Under the pieces are notes generated by a model. It was not told where the DNA came from, made no database searches, and worked only from the letters and a program-made list of their open reading frames with translations. A stretch of DNA of 7,366 bases from Streptomyces griseus. Its GTDB lineage: Bacteria; Bacteroidota; Bacteroidia; Chitinophagales; Chitinophagaceae. The DNA is taken from the NCBI GenBank assembly GCA_943323705.2, contig CALPIT020000129.1, forward strand, positions 1 through 7,366, read 5' to 3'. Both the position numbers and the translations under genes were made by a program. Position 1 is the first letter of the stretch; each line of letters begins with the position of its first letter. Below are positions 1 through 4,908 of the stretch, one piece after another.

Positions 1-94
1 AAAAGCCACGGGCAAAATCAAAGTGGGCAAAGCCAATATTTACAAAACACTGCCGTTTGAGTATAGTACAAAGCAGGAGATTTCGTTGTTTTAG
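1..94 (+). CDS. C-terminal end of an unrecognised protein (partial)
   Basis: An open frame runs in from the left edge (frame beginning at base 2) and ends at TAG 92-94, giving 30 residues. They are rich in Lys, Ile and Tyr (including KIKVGKANIYKTLPFEYS) and end in ISLF. The alternating hydrophobic and polar pattern suggests a terminal beta-strand region, but I recognise no motif and assign no family. The frame carries no internal stop, but 90 bases is too short to prove coding by itself. It would be the only plus-strand gene besides the Nudix gene, and it converges with the HMA gene across a repeat-bearing gap. Confidence 0.5.
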   Translation, partial: KATGKIKVGKANIYKTLPFEYSTKQEISLF

Positions 95-106
95 GGAATA
101 AAATTC

Positions 107-132
107 AAAAGTAAAAAGTAAAAAGTAAAAAA
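107..132. repeat. A-rich 7-bp tandem repeat (AAAAAGT)
   Basis: About three and a half direct copies of the heptamer AAAAAGT lie 12 bases after the stop of the left-edge partial gene, the first copy one A short. It is a simple-sequence tract of the kind often found between genes in Bacteroidota. No function is visible. Confidence 0.7.
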
Positions 133-183
133 CACTACACATTCCGAAGGGTTAATTCGGGGATTTCGTGGCTTACTTTTTTC

Positions 184-203
184 TGTTGGTCAGAAGACCA
201 ACA
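184..203. repeat. Intergenic hairpin, 8-bp stem
   Basis: TGTTGGTC and GACCAACA form a perfect 8-bp inverted repeat around an AGAA tetraloop. It lies between two convergent genes, about 90 bases past the left-edge gene and about 70 bases past the HMA gene. Neither side has a T-run directly after the stem in its own direction of transcription, so a canonical intrinsic terminator is not supported. It could still block 3' exonuclease or be part of a dispersed repeat. Confidence 0.5.
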
Positions 204-240
204 TTGGCAGCAAATTCGCAAACATCTATAAAACATAATC

Positions 241-268
241 AACTTCCCCCTTGGGGGACCGAGGGGGC
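241..268 (-). repeat. C-run/G-run repeat behind the HMA gene (copy A)
   Basis: Plus-strand pattern is AACTTCCCCCTT, then GGGGGACC, then GAGGGGGC. It matches copy B at 730-758 apart from one missing T and CC in place of TT. Read on the minus strand it begins 2 bases after the HMA gene's TAG stop. The CCCCC and GGGGG runs can pair as a short tight hairpin, and the second C-run offers an alternative pairing. It may act as a 3'-end or terminator-like structure, or as a REP-type dispersed repeat. Confidence 0.65.
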
Positions 269-270
269 TT

Positions 271-627
271 CTACTCTTGATCAAACGGCGTCGTTTTCAC
301 CTGACAGGCTTTGGGAAAGCGATCGTAAGTTGTTTTTTCAGCCATCACATCATCAGCATCATAACCGGCATTAGCTATATGCGCTTTTACTTCTTCAATA
401 TTCGTTCTATCTTTTACCCAAGAAACAGTTGTGGTCTTTTTCTTAAAATCAGCAACCACAGTTAATATACCTGGCTGGTTACTTACATAATTCTCCACTC
501 TTTTCTTACAATATTCACAATGTACACCAGGAGTTTGAATAACAGCCTTGTCGTTAGCTTTTTGTTGTGCAAATCCAAAGCTGATGAAGCCAATAGTTAA
601 AATAATGATGGAATAAATCTTTTTCAT
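271..627 (-). CDS. Exported heavy-metal-associated (HMA) domain protein
   Basis: This is a 118-residue protein. Residues 1-20 form a signal peptide: MKK, a hydrophobic core IIILTIGFISFGF, and likely cleavage after A20 before QQ. The rest resembles a single ferredoxin-like HMA domain with the metal-binding motif GVHCEYC (C37, C40) in place of the usual GMTCxxC, followed by KKRVENYVSNQPGI, which is typical of the helix and strand after the motif. A third cysteine, C108, lies in the tail (RFPKACQ) and may add a ligand. The likely role is binding a soft metal such as copper in the periplasm; the metal is not determinable here. No P-type ATPase or metal regulator is nearby, so it looks like a stand-alone chaperone or scavenger. 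The ATG at 625-627 is the only start that keeps the signal peptide; no strong ribosome-binding site precedes it. It lies downstream of pyrE on the same strand, but the 133-bp repeat-bearing gap argues against tight coupling. Confidence 0.85.
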   Translation of the reverse strand: MKKIYSIIILTIGFISFGFAQQKANDKAVIQTPGVHCEYCKKRVENYVSNQPGILTVVADFKKKTTTVSWVKDRTNIEEVKAHIANAGYDADDVMAEKTTYDRFPKACQVKTTPFDQE

Positions 628-644
628 TTTAATATTTTTTTAGA

Positions 645-696
645 TAACCACGAATTCACGAATTGTTTTTTTGCCACAAAGGCGCTAAGGCACAAA
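645..696. repeat. Composite intergenic repeat (CACGAATT x2 and CCACAAAGGCGCTAAGG)
   Basis: Two exact tandem copies of CACGAATT occupy 649-664, preceded by TAAC. A T-run follows, then GCCACAAAGGCGCTAAGG and CACAAA (673-696), in which ACAAA flanks the GGCGCTAAGG core. Both halves resemble short sequences I associate with dispersed intergenic repeats in Bacteroidota and other environmental genomes; that is recollection, not a search. Together they fill most of the leader upstream of the HMA start. Confidence 0.55.
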
Positions 697-729
697 TAAA
701 AACAAAGTTTTTTTTATTTCCTAATTGAA

Positions 730-758
730 AACTTCCCCCTTTGGGGGATTGAGGGGGC
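730..758 (-). repeat. C-run/G-run repeat behind pyrE (copy B)
   Basis: This is the second copy of the element at 241-268, in the same orientation: AACTTCCCCCTTT, GGGGGATT, GAGGGGGC on the plus strand. It starts 2 bases past the pyrE TAA stop, exactly the spacing of copy A. On the pyrE transcript it reads CCCCC-AAA-GGGGG followed by AAGTTTTC, a compact GC hairpin with a short U-rich tail, so a role in ending or protecting the pyrE mRNA is plausible. Confidence 0.65.
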
Positions 759-760
759 AT

Positions 761-1390
761 TTACCTTCCCCACGTCGCCGGACTCTCCCTCCATTTCATC
801 AACTCTACTAATTGCGATTCTGATATTTTACCGGTTGATACTGCCAATTCTGACAAAGCCGTGTAATTAGTTAGTGAAATCAAGGCAACGCCTGCTTTTT
901 CAAAAGCTGAAGCCGCTTCAGGAAATCCATAATTGAATATAGAAACCATGCCTGCAATTTCAACACCGGCTTCTTTCAATACATCACAAACCTGTAAGCT
1001 ACTTTTACCTGTTGAAATCAAATCTTCTACTACAAGTACTTTTAATCCAGGTGAAACAGAACCTTCAATCTGATTTCCCAAGCCATGATCTTTAGGCTTA
1101 GGCCTCACATATAAAAAAGGTAATTTCAATTGATCAGCAGCCATAGCACCCCAAGCAATTCCGGCTGTAGCAACGCCTGCAATGGCATCTATATCAGGAA
1201 AAGATTGAAATATCACACTGCACAATTCGCTTTTAATAAAATCTCTGTCGTAGGGAAATGATAACACTTTGCGATTGTCGCAATAAATCGGACTTTTCCA
1301 TCCGCTAGCCCATGTATAAGGATGATCAGGATTTAATTTTACGGCTTCCACATGCAAAAGCCTTTCTGCAACTGCTTTTTCGTTTGTCAT
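761..1390 (-). CDS. pyrE: Orotate phosphoribosyltransferase
   Basis: PyrE joins orotate and PRPP to give orotidine 5'-monophosphate, the fifth step of cytosolic de novo pyrimidine synthesis. The 209-residue product has the family features in order: an N-terminal helix, SPIYCDNR (33-40) in the orotate-binding region, GVATAGIAWGA (72-82), the flexible catalytic loop RPKPKDHGLGNQIEG (96-110), and the PRPP-binding signature VLVVEDLISTGKSS (118-131). The length is normal. The frame stays open to 1414, but I chose the ATG at 1388-1390, which begins MTNEKAVAERLL as in relatives; the upstream extension MIKLYICS is not conserved-looking. A TATATTTG box ends only 4 bases before this ATG. The gene is divergent from the Nudix gene and separated from pyrB by coaD, so it is clustered with the other pyr genes but not contiguous with them. 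Confidence 0.96.
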   Translation of the reverse strand: MTNEKAVAERLLHVEAVKLNPDHPYTWASGWKSPIYCDNRKVLSFPYDRDFIKSELCSVIFQSFPDIDAIAGVATAGIAWGAMAADQLKLPFLYVRPKPKDHGLGNQIEGSVSPGLKVLVVEDLISTGKSSLQVCDVLKEAGVEIAGMVSIFNYGFPEAASAFEKAGVALISLTNYTALSELAVSTGKISESQLVELMKWRESPATWGR

Positions 1391-1394
1391 GCTG

Positions 1395-1402
1395 CAAATA
1401 TA
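1395..1402 (-). promoter_or_regulatory. Putative pyrE -7 box (TATATTTG)
   Basis: On the minus strand TATATTTG matches the Bacteroidota -7 consensus TAnnTTTG exactly. It ends 4 bases before the pyrE ATG, so if used it would start transcription at or next to the start codon and give a leaderless or nearly leaderless mRNA. No matching -33 TTG is seen at the usual spacing, so support is partial. Confidence 0.35.
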
Positions 1403-1417
1403 TAATTTTATCAAACG

Positions 1418-1425
1418 TATCTTTG
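1418..1425 (+). promoter_or_regulatory. Putative Nudix-gene -7 box (TATCTTTG)
   Basis: TATCTTTG fits TAnnTTTG and lies 18 bases before the Nudix ATG at 1444, which would leave a leader of roughly 12-14 bases. It sits in the 53-bp divergent gap shared with pyrE. No -33 TTG occurs at standard spacing; the nearest TTTG (1383-1386) is too far upstream. Confidence 0.35.
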
Positions 1426-1443
1426 AGGATAAAGCATTTTTCT

Positions 1444-2073
1444 ATGAGTGTAAAAATCAATTTTAATGACATTACAATATTTTTGGTTCAGCAAAATGAT
1501 ATTTCCCTCGAGTCAATTGCTGCGATAAAAAATGTCAGTTTTATTACCACAAAAAATGAAGATGATATATTAAAAACCATAGAATCCATCAAAGGTTCTA
1601 GTTCCACAGATATTTGTATTATACATGAAGATGTTGATTTCTTGATAAAATACTTCTTCTCTCCATTCCATTTAATTGAAGCTGCAGGCGGATTGGTATT
1701 AAATAGTAATAAAGAAATACTCTTTATTTTTAGACGCGGCAAATGGGATTTACCCAAAGGAAAAATGGAAGCCGGTGAAACGCCTGAAATTTGTGCAGAA
1801 AGAGAAATTGAAGAAGAAACTGGTGTCAATCAATTACAACTCATTCATAAAATCATCGACACGTATCATATTTACGAAGAAAAAGGCCTTCAAATTTTGA
1901 AAAAAACTTACTGGTTTTACTTTACAACCAATTTTGAAGGAACACCTCAACCTCAAATTGAAGAAGACATCAGTTCAATTAGCTGGATTGGCAAAAAAAA
2001 TCTCGAATTGCCTTTATCCAATACTTACGATTCTATTATTGATGTCATTGATAAAGGCGCCCCTATTTATTGA
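1444..2073 (+). CDS. Nudix hydrolase with N-terminal extension
   Basis: The 209-residue protein carries a full Nudix box at residues 106-128: GKMEAGE, then REIEEETGV, matching Gx5Ex7REUxEExGU with the metal-binding glutamates present. This family cleaves nucleoside diphosphates linked to another moiety (X); the substrate cannot be read from sequence. The segment before the box, FRRGKWDLPKGKMEAGE, resembles NTP- or diadenosine-polyphosphate-type Nudix enzymes. Residues 1-78 precede the Nudix fold and I recognise no domain there. I chose the ATG at 1444 because it gives MSVKINF and sits below a TATCTTTG box. The frame is open from 1312, but the upstream part would overlap pyrE by 79 bases and reads as its antisense. 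It is the only complete plus-strand gene here, and its TGA overlaps the end of coaD by 11 bp. Confidence 0.9.
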   Translation: MSVKINFNDITIFLVQQNDISLESIAAIKNVSFITTKNEDDILKTIESIKGSSSTDICIIHEDVDFLIKYFFSPFHLIEAAGGLVLNSNKEILFIFRRGKWDLPKGKMEAGETPEICAEREIEEETGVNQLQLIHKIIDTYHIYEEKGLQILKKTYWFYFTTNFEGTPQPQIEEDISSISWIGKKNLELPLSNTYDSIIDVIDKGAPIY

Positions 2074-2533
2074 TGGATTGCAATACCTCCTCAGGTAAAA
2101 ACTTGGAGACATCTCCCCCATATTTTAACACATCACGTACTAACGTAGATGCCACTGAAGTGTATTGAGGAAGGCAAGTTAAAAATACCGTTTCAATGTT
2201 ATCTGCTATACTTCTGTTCATGTCGGCAATGGCTTTCTCATATTCAAAATCATTTACGTAACGTATGCCCCTAAGAATGAAACTAGCTCCAATTTTTTTA
2301 CAGCAATCTACTGTTAAACCTTCATATACAACTACTTCTATTTTATCATTATTAGCATAAATAGTTTTAATCCAATTCATTCTTTGCTCTTCCGAGAACA
2401 TAGGCTGCTTGTTAGCATTTCTGCCAATGCCGATGTATAATTTATCAAACAAAGGCAATGCCCTATTGATGATATCGGTATGTCCTAAGGTGATGGGGTC
2501 GAAGGTTCCGGGGAAAAGGGCTATACGTTGCAT
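2063..2533 (-). CDS. coaD: Phosphopantetheine adenylyltransferase
   Basis: CoaD transfers AMP from ATP to 4'-phosphopantetheine to form dephospho-CoA, the penultimate step of coenzyme A synthesis, in the cytosol. The 156 residues match the usual length of about 160. Features in order: FPGTFDPITLGH (7-18), with T10 and the nucleotidyltransferase TxGH histidine H18; RGIRYVNDFEYE (88-99), the family signature around the substrate site; and SVASTLVRDVLKYGGDVSKFLP (126-147), the C-terminal ATP-contact segment, with SVAST where many enzymes have ISSS. The ATG at 2531-2533 gives MQRIALFPGTFDP, the standard N-terminus. It follows pyrB on the same strand after an 86-bp gap filled with a C/A-rich repeat, and no ribosome-binding site is visible. 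Its end overlaps the convergent Nudix gene by 11 bp, so no room for a terminator remains between them. Confidence 0.97.
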   Translation of the reverse strand: MQRIALFPGTFDPITLGHTDIINRALPLFDKLYIGIGRNANKQPMFSEEQRMNWIKTIYANNDKIEVVVYEGLTVDCCKKIGASFILRGIRYVNDFEYEKAIADMNRSIADNIETVFLTCLPQYTSVASTLVRDVLKYGGDVSKFLPEEVLQSINK

Positions 2534-2550
2534 GTATCGGTAGGTTTGTT

Positions 2551-2610
2551 GTTTGGTGTTTGGTGTTTGGGGTTTGTTTTTGGGGTTTGTTTTTGGGGTT
2601 TGTTTTTGGG
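2551..2610. repeat. G-rich tandem array: 7-bp then 13-bp units
   Basis: Three heptamers GTTTGG(T/G) at 2551-2571 are followed by three exact copies of the 13-mer GTTTGTTTTTGGG at 2572-2610. On the plus strand this spaces G-runs evenly: 2569-2572, 2582-2585, 2595-2598 and 2608-2610, each 9 bases apart. The coaD-sense strand is the C/A-rich complement. It lies between the pyrB stop and coaD start, just upstream of the coaD ATG. The 13-mer looks like an expanded form of the heptamer, so slippage growth is likely. Confidence 0.85.
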
Positions 2611-2619
2611 TGCTAGGAT

Positions 2620-3558
2620 TTAACTGTTCAATTCTTTTTTTCCCGACAACAAATATAAAACCGCCATTCTCACCGCCACTCCGTTTTCCACTTGTTTTAA
2701 GATGACTGAATTTTTACTATCTGCCACATCACTATCAATTTCAACGCCACGATTGATTGGACCAGGGTGCATGATGACAATATCTTTATCCATTTCGTTT
2801 AACAGCTTTGATGTAACACCATAAGCCCTGTTGTATTCGCGTAATGACGAAAACAATACCTGATTTTGTCTCTCCAACTGAATGCGCAATACATTTGCCA
2901 CATCGCACCAGGCCAATGCTTTCTTTAAATTATATTCAATCTTCACCCCTAAAGCCGCTTCCATATATTTCGGCATTAAAGTTGGCGGACCGGAAAGCAT
3001 CACTTCTGCGCCCATTTTTGTGAGTAAGTAAATATTGCTTAATGCCACTCTAGAATGCATGATATCTCCAATCAGTAGTATCTTTTTGCCTTCAAGTGTA
3101 CCTAATTTTTCAATGATAGAAAAAGCGTCGAGTAAAGCCTGGGTTGGATGTTCATTGATACCATCGCCAGCATTTACAATGGCTGTATCCGGAAGATGTT
3201 TAGACAAGAAATGAGGCGCACCGCTTGCGCTATGTCGCATCACCACCATATCCACTTTCATGCTTAGAATGTTATTTACAGTATCCAATAAAGTTTCGCC
3301 TTTTGAGACCGATGAACCCGATGCGGCAAAATTGATGGTATCGGCACTCAATCTTTTTTCGGCTAATTCGAATGAAATCCTTGTCCTTGTTGAATTTTCG
3401 TAAAATAAATTCACAATGGTCACATCTCTTAACGAAGGAACTTTCTTAATCGGACGCTGTAAAACCTCTTTAAATTGCTGTGCAGTTGATAAAATCAATG
3501 AAATATCAGAAGAGAGTAAATCTTTAATGCCCAATAAATGTTTTGTAGATAGTTGCAT
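2620..3558 (-). CDS. pyrB: Aspartate carbamoyltransferase catalytic chain
   Basis: PyrB condenses carbamoyl phosphate with aspartate to give N-carbamoyl-aspartate, the committed step of pyrimidine synthesis. The 312 residues match the family length. The carbamoyl-phosphate loop is STRTR (56-60), followed by the SKGET loop (85-89) that donates a lysine from the neighbouring subunit, HPTQ (137-140), and HPGPINRGVEI (264-274) near the aspartate site. This resembles the Bacillus-type catalytic chain that works without a regulatory subunit, and no pyrI is in the window. The ATG at 3556-3558 gives MQLSTKHLLGI, a normal N-terminus. It follows pyrR by 69 bases, probably on one transcript. The gap holds a weak TAACTTCG box (3566-3573, minus strand), one mismatch from TAnnTTTG, so a second start is possible. 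Confidence 0.97.
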   Translation of the reverse strand: MQLSTKHLLGIKDLLSSDISLILSTAQQFKEVLQRPIKKVPSLRDVTIVNLFYENSTRTRISFELAEKRLSADTINFAASGSSVSKGETLLDTVNNILSMKVDMVVMRHSASGAPHFLSKHLPDTAIVNAGDGINEHPTQALLDAFSIIEKLGTLEGKKILLIGDIMHSRVALSNIYLLTKMGAEVMLSGPPTLMPKYMEAALGVKIEYNLKKALAWCDVANVLRIQLERQNQVLFSSLREYNRAYGVTSKLLNEMDKDIVIMHPGPINRGVEIDSDVADSKNSVILKQVENGVAVRMAVLYLLSGKKELNS

Positions 3559-3627
3559 TAAGGAGCGAAGTTATAGAAAATTATAAAATCAATTTTAAAA
3601 AATAATAAAACAAATTCAATTAGGTGA

Positions 3628-4134
3628 TCAATACAAAACCACTTGATTGAGTTCATGATTTACTTTCACTTTCTGTGAAGAAGTGGTGTCAATGGCAATT
3701 CCAAAGAAATCAGGTTGTATAGGCAGTTCCCGGTTAAATCTCCTGTTGACCAACACACATAGCATTACTTTCTGAGGTCTTCCAAAATCCTGTAATGCAT
3801 CCAATGCCGCACGAATAGTCCTACCGGTATATAACACATCATCAATCAAGATTACTTTTTTGCCTTCGATAGATTGCGTAATTGTGGTTTCTTTGGGAAT
3901 ATGCAATTCCTCCCGAATATCGTCTCTGTAAAAAGTAATGTCAAGTAAACTGTAGCTTGGTTTTTCAGTTGAAATTTCACTGATAAAATCAATGATTCGA
4001 TTGCTGATTTGAACGCCCCTGGGCTGTATTCCTACAAAAACCAAATCAGATAGATGATCATTATTTTCAAGAAGCTGATAAGCCAGTCGCTTAATAGTAA
4101 GGTCTAATTGTTGTGGAGAAAGTAATACTTGCAT
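3628..4134 (-). CDS. pyrR: Bifunctional PyrR: pyr regulator / uracil phosphoribosyltransferase
   Basis: PyrR converts uracil and PRPP to UMP, and in Firmicutes it also binds pyr mRNA to cause attenuation. The 168-residue product has DITFYRDD (65-72) and the PRPP loop VILIDDVLYTGRTI (94-107), both characteristic of PyrR. The usual VDRGHRELPI appears as VNRRFNRELPI (129-139), with one extra residue and altered residues before RELPI. The C-terminus is short (KVKVNHELNQVVLY). The ATG at 4132-4134 is well placed; no clear ribosome-binding site precedes it. It heads a probable pyrR-pyrB unit. I see no PyrR-type RNA-binding loop in its leader or before pyrB, so the enzyme role is better supported than the regulatory one. 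Confidence 0.92.
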   Translation of the reverse strand: MQVLLSPQQLDLTIKRLAYQLLENNDHLSDLVFVGIQPRGVQISNRIIDFISEISTEKPSYSLLDITFYRDDIREELHIPKETTITQSIEGKKVILIDDVLYTGRTIRAALDALQDFGRPQKVMLCVLVNRRFNRELPIQPDFFGIAIDTTSSQKVKVNHELNQVVLY

Positions 4135-4160
4135 GGTGCTAAATTACTGAAGATTTATTC

Positions 4161-4206
4161 AATAATTTAAAAGCCCGAAACTTAAGTTTCGGGCTTTTAA
4201 ATTATT
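4161..4206 (-). terminator. Perfect 46-bp palindrome, probable intrinsic terminator
   Basis: Two 23-base arms pair without a mismatch around CTTAAG; the GC part is GCCCGAAAC pairing with GTTTCGGGC. On the minus strand it starts within the last bases of the CBM48 gene's TAA stop and reads A-tract, GC stem, then TTTTAAATTATT, the form of a Rho-independent terminator. Symmetry means the plus strand has the same stem and a T-rich tail. It therefore probably ends the CBM48 transcript and isolates pyrR, whose ATG lies 27 bases further on. Confidence 0.85.
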
Positions 4207-4825
4207 ATTTTTTCAAACTGATTTCTTTTTTCAAAGCGTCTAACTCGTCCCATTTTTCAGCAGCTGCTAATTTGGCCTGCTTTGTCCAGGTGGTATAAAA
4301 ATTTGCTTTATCTGTTAAACCTGCATTTTCGATGATCATCAACAATTTTTTCATGGTGCATTTGCCAAGATCTTTGAAAGTTACAATACCATCTGCTTTT
4401 AATACCGTCTGGATATTTTTGGTAACCCCAACAACTAAAGTAAGATTATCTTCAGGTGTAACTTCAAGCTTTGCTTTAGGAGCTTTTGATGCCACTTTCA
4501 CAGCTTTCTTTGTTGTTTTTTTCGCTACTTCAACTACTGTAGTAACAGGCACTTCAACTACACAATTTTCAATTGTTTGACCAAAAGCCAATACCGACTT
4601 TTTCTCATTATTATCATTTACCCATCTGCCATCACTAAGTAAATATCTGTATTCGTATGTCTTGCCTTCAGTAAGAAAAAGTTCAGCACCTAAAGAGCCA
4701 TCTTCATATTTCTCCAGATAAATTCCTTCTGCAGTATTCCAATTATTGAAATCTCCCACTAAAATTCCGTGTGTGGCACCTGCTACATAGACAGATGGCA
4801 AATTAAAAAGCACTTTCTTTGTCAT
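4205..4825 (-). CDS. CBM48/AMPK-type glycogen-binding domain protein with HhH-like C-terminus
   Basis: The 206-residue protein has three parts. Residues 1-90 form an early-set beta sandwich like CBM48/AMPK-beta glycogen-binding domains: GDFNNWN (24-30), KTYEYRYLLSDGRWVND (55-71). Residues 96-124 are a Lys/Ala-rich linker (KKTTKKAVKVASKAPKAK). Residues 125-206 resemble the helix-hairpin-helix-like tail of some Bacteroidota proteins: a degenerate hairpin (VVGVTKNIQTVL, ADGIVTFKDL), then TTWTKQAKLAAAEKWDELDALKKEI. The role is unknown; binding alpha-glucan and nucleic acid are both only possible. There is no signal peptide, so it should be cytosolic. An open TTG start at 4840 would add five residues (MKFKN); I prefer the ATG at 4823-4825, giving MTKKVLFNLP. 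It lies between pruA and pyrR with 83 and 70 bp gaps, and ends in a strong palindromic terminator, so it is probably transcribed on its own or with pruA. Confidence 0.8.
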   Translation of the reverse strand: MTKKVLFNLPSVYVAGATHGILVGDFNNWNTAEGIYLEKYEDGSLGAELFLTEGKTYEYRYLLSDGRWVNDNNEKKSVLAFGQTIENCVVEVPVTTVVEVAKKTTKKAVKVASKAPKAKLEVTPEDNLTLVVGVTKNIQTVLKADGIVTFKDLGKCTMKKLLMIIENAGLTDKANFYTTWTKQAKLAAAEKWDELDALKKEISLKK

Positions 4826-4908
4826 ATTTTTAAATTTCAACCCTTAATGCTAAATTTTCAGAAAAGTAACCCAATTTTTATTGAAAATTATTTAATCCCT
4901 TATCGTTT

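Noticed and set aside
168..374. Plus-strand open frame of 68 codons over the gap and the end of the HMA gene
   Set aside because: It runs through copy A of the repeat and antisense through the HMA gene, with composition unlike the neighbouring proteins and no motif.
1312..1443. Longer Nudix start with 44 extra residues
   Set aside because: The extension would overlap the start of pyrE antisense; the ATG at 1444 has a suitable -7 box and leaves the Nudix protein intact.
2551..2610. CRISPR-like array
   Set aside because: Units of 7 and 13 bp with no unique spacers and no cas genes; it is a simple tandem repeat.
2569..2610. Telomere-like TTTTGGGG sequence
   Set aside because: Internal position between two bacterial housekeeping genes; resemblance is from the simple G/T repeat only.
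3559..3627. PyrR-binding attenuator before pyrB
   Set aside because: The 69-bp gap is AT-rich, with no conserved binding loop, no GC hairpin and no terminator.
4826..4840. TTG start adding five residues to the CBM48 protein
   Set aside because: The ATG at 4823-4825 gives a normal start, and no ribosome-binding site favours the TTG.
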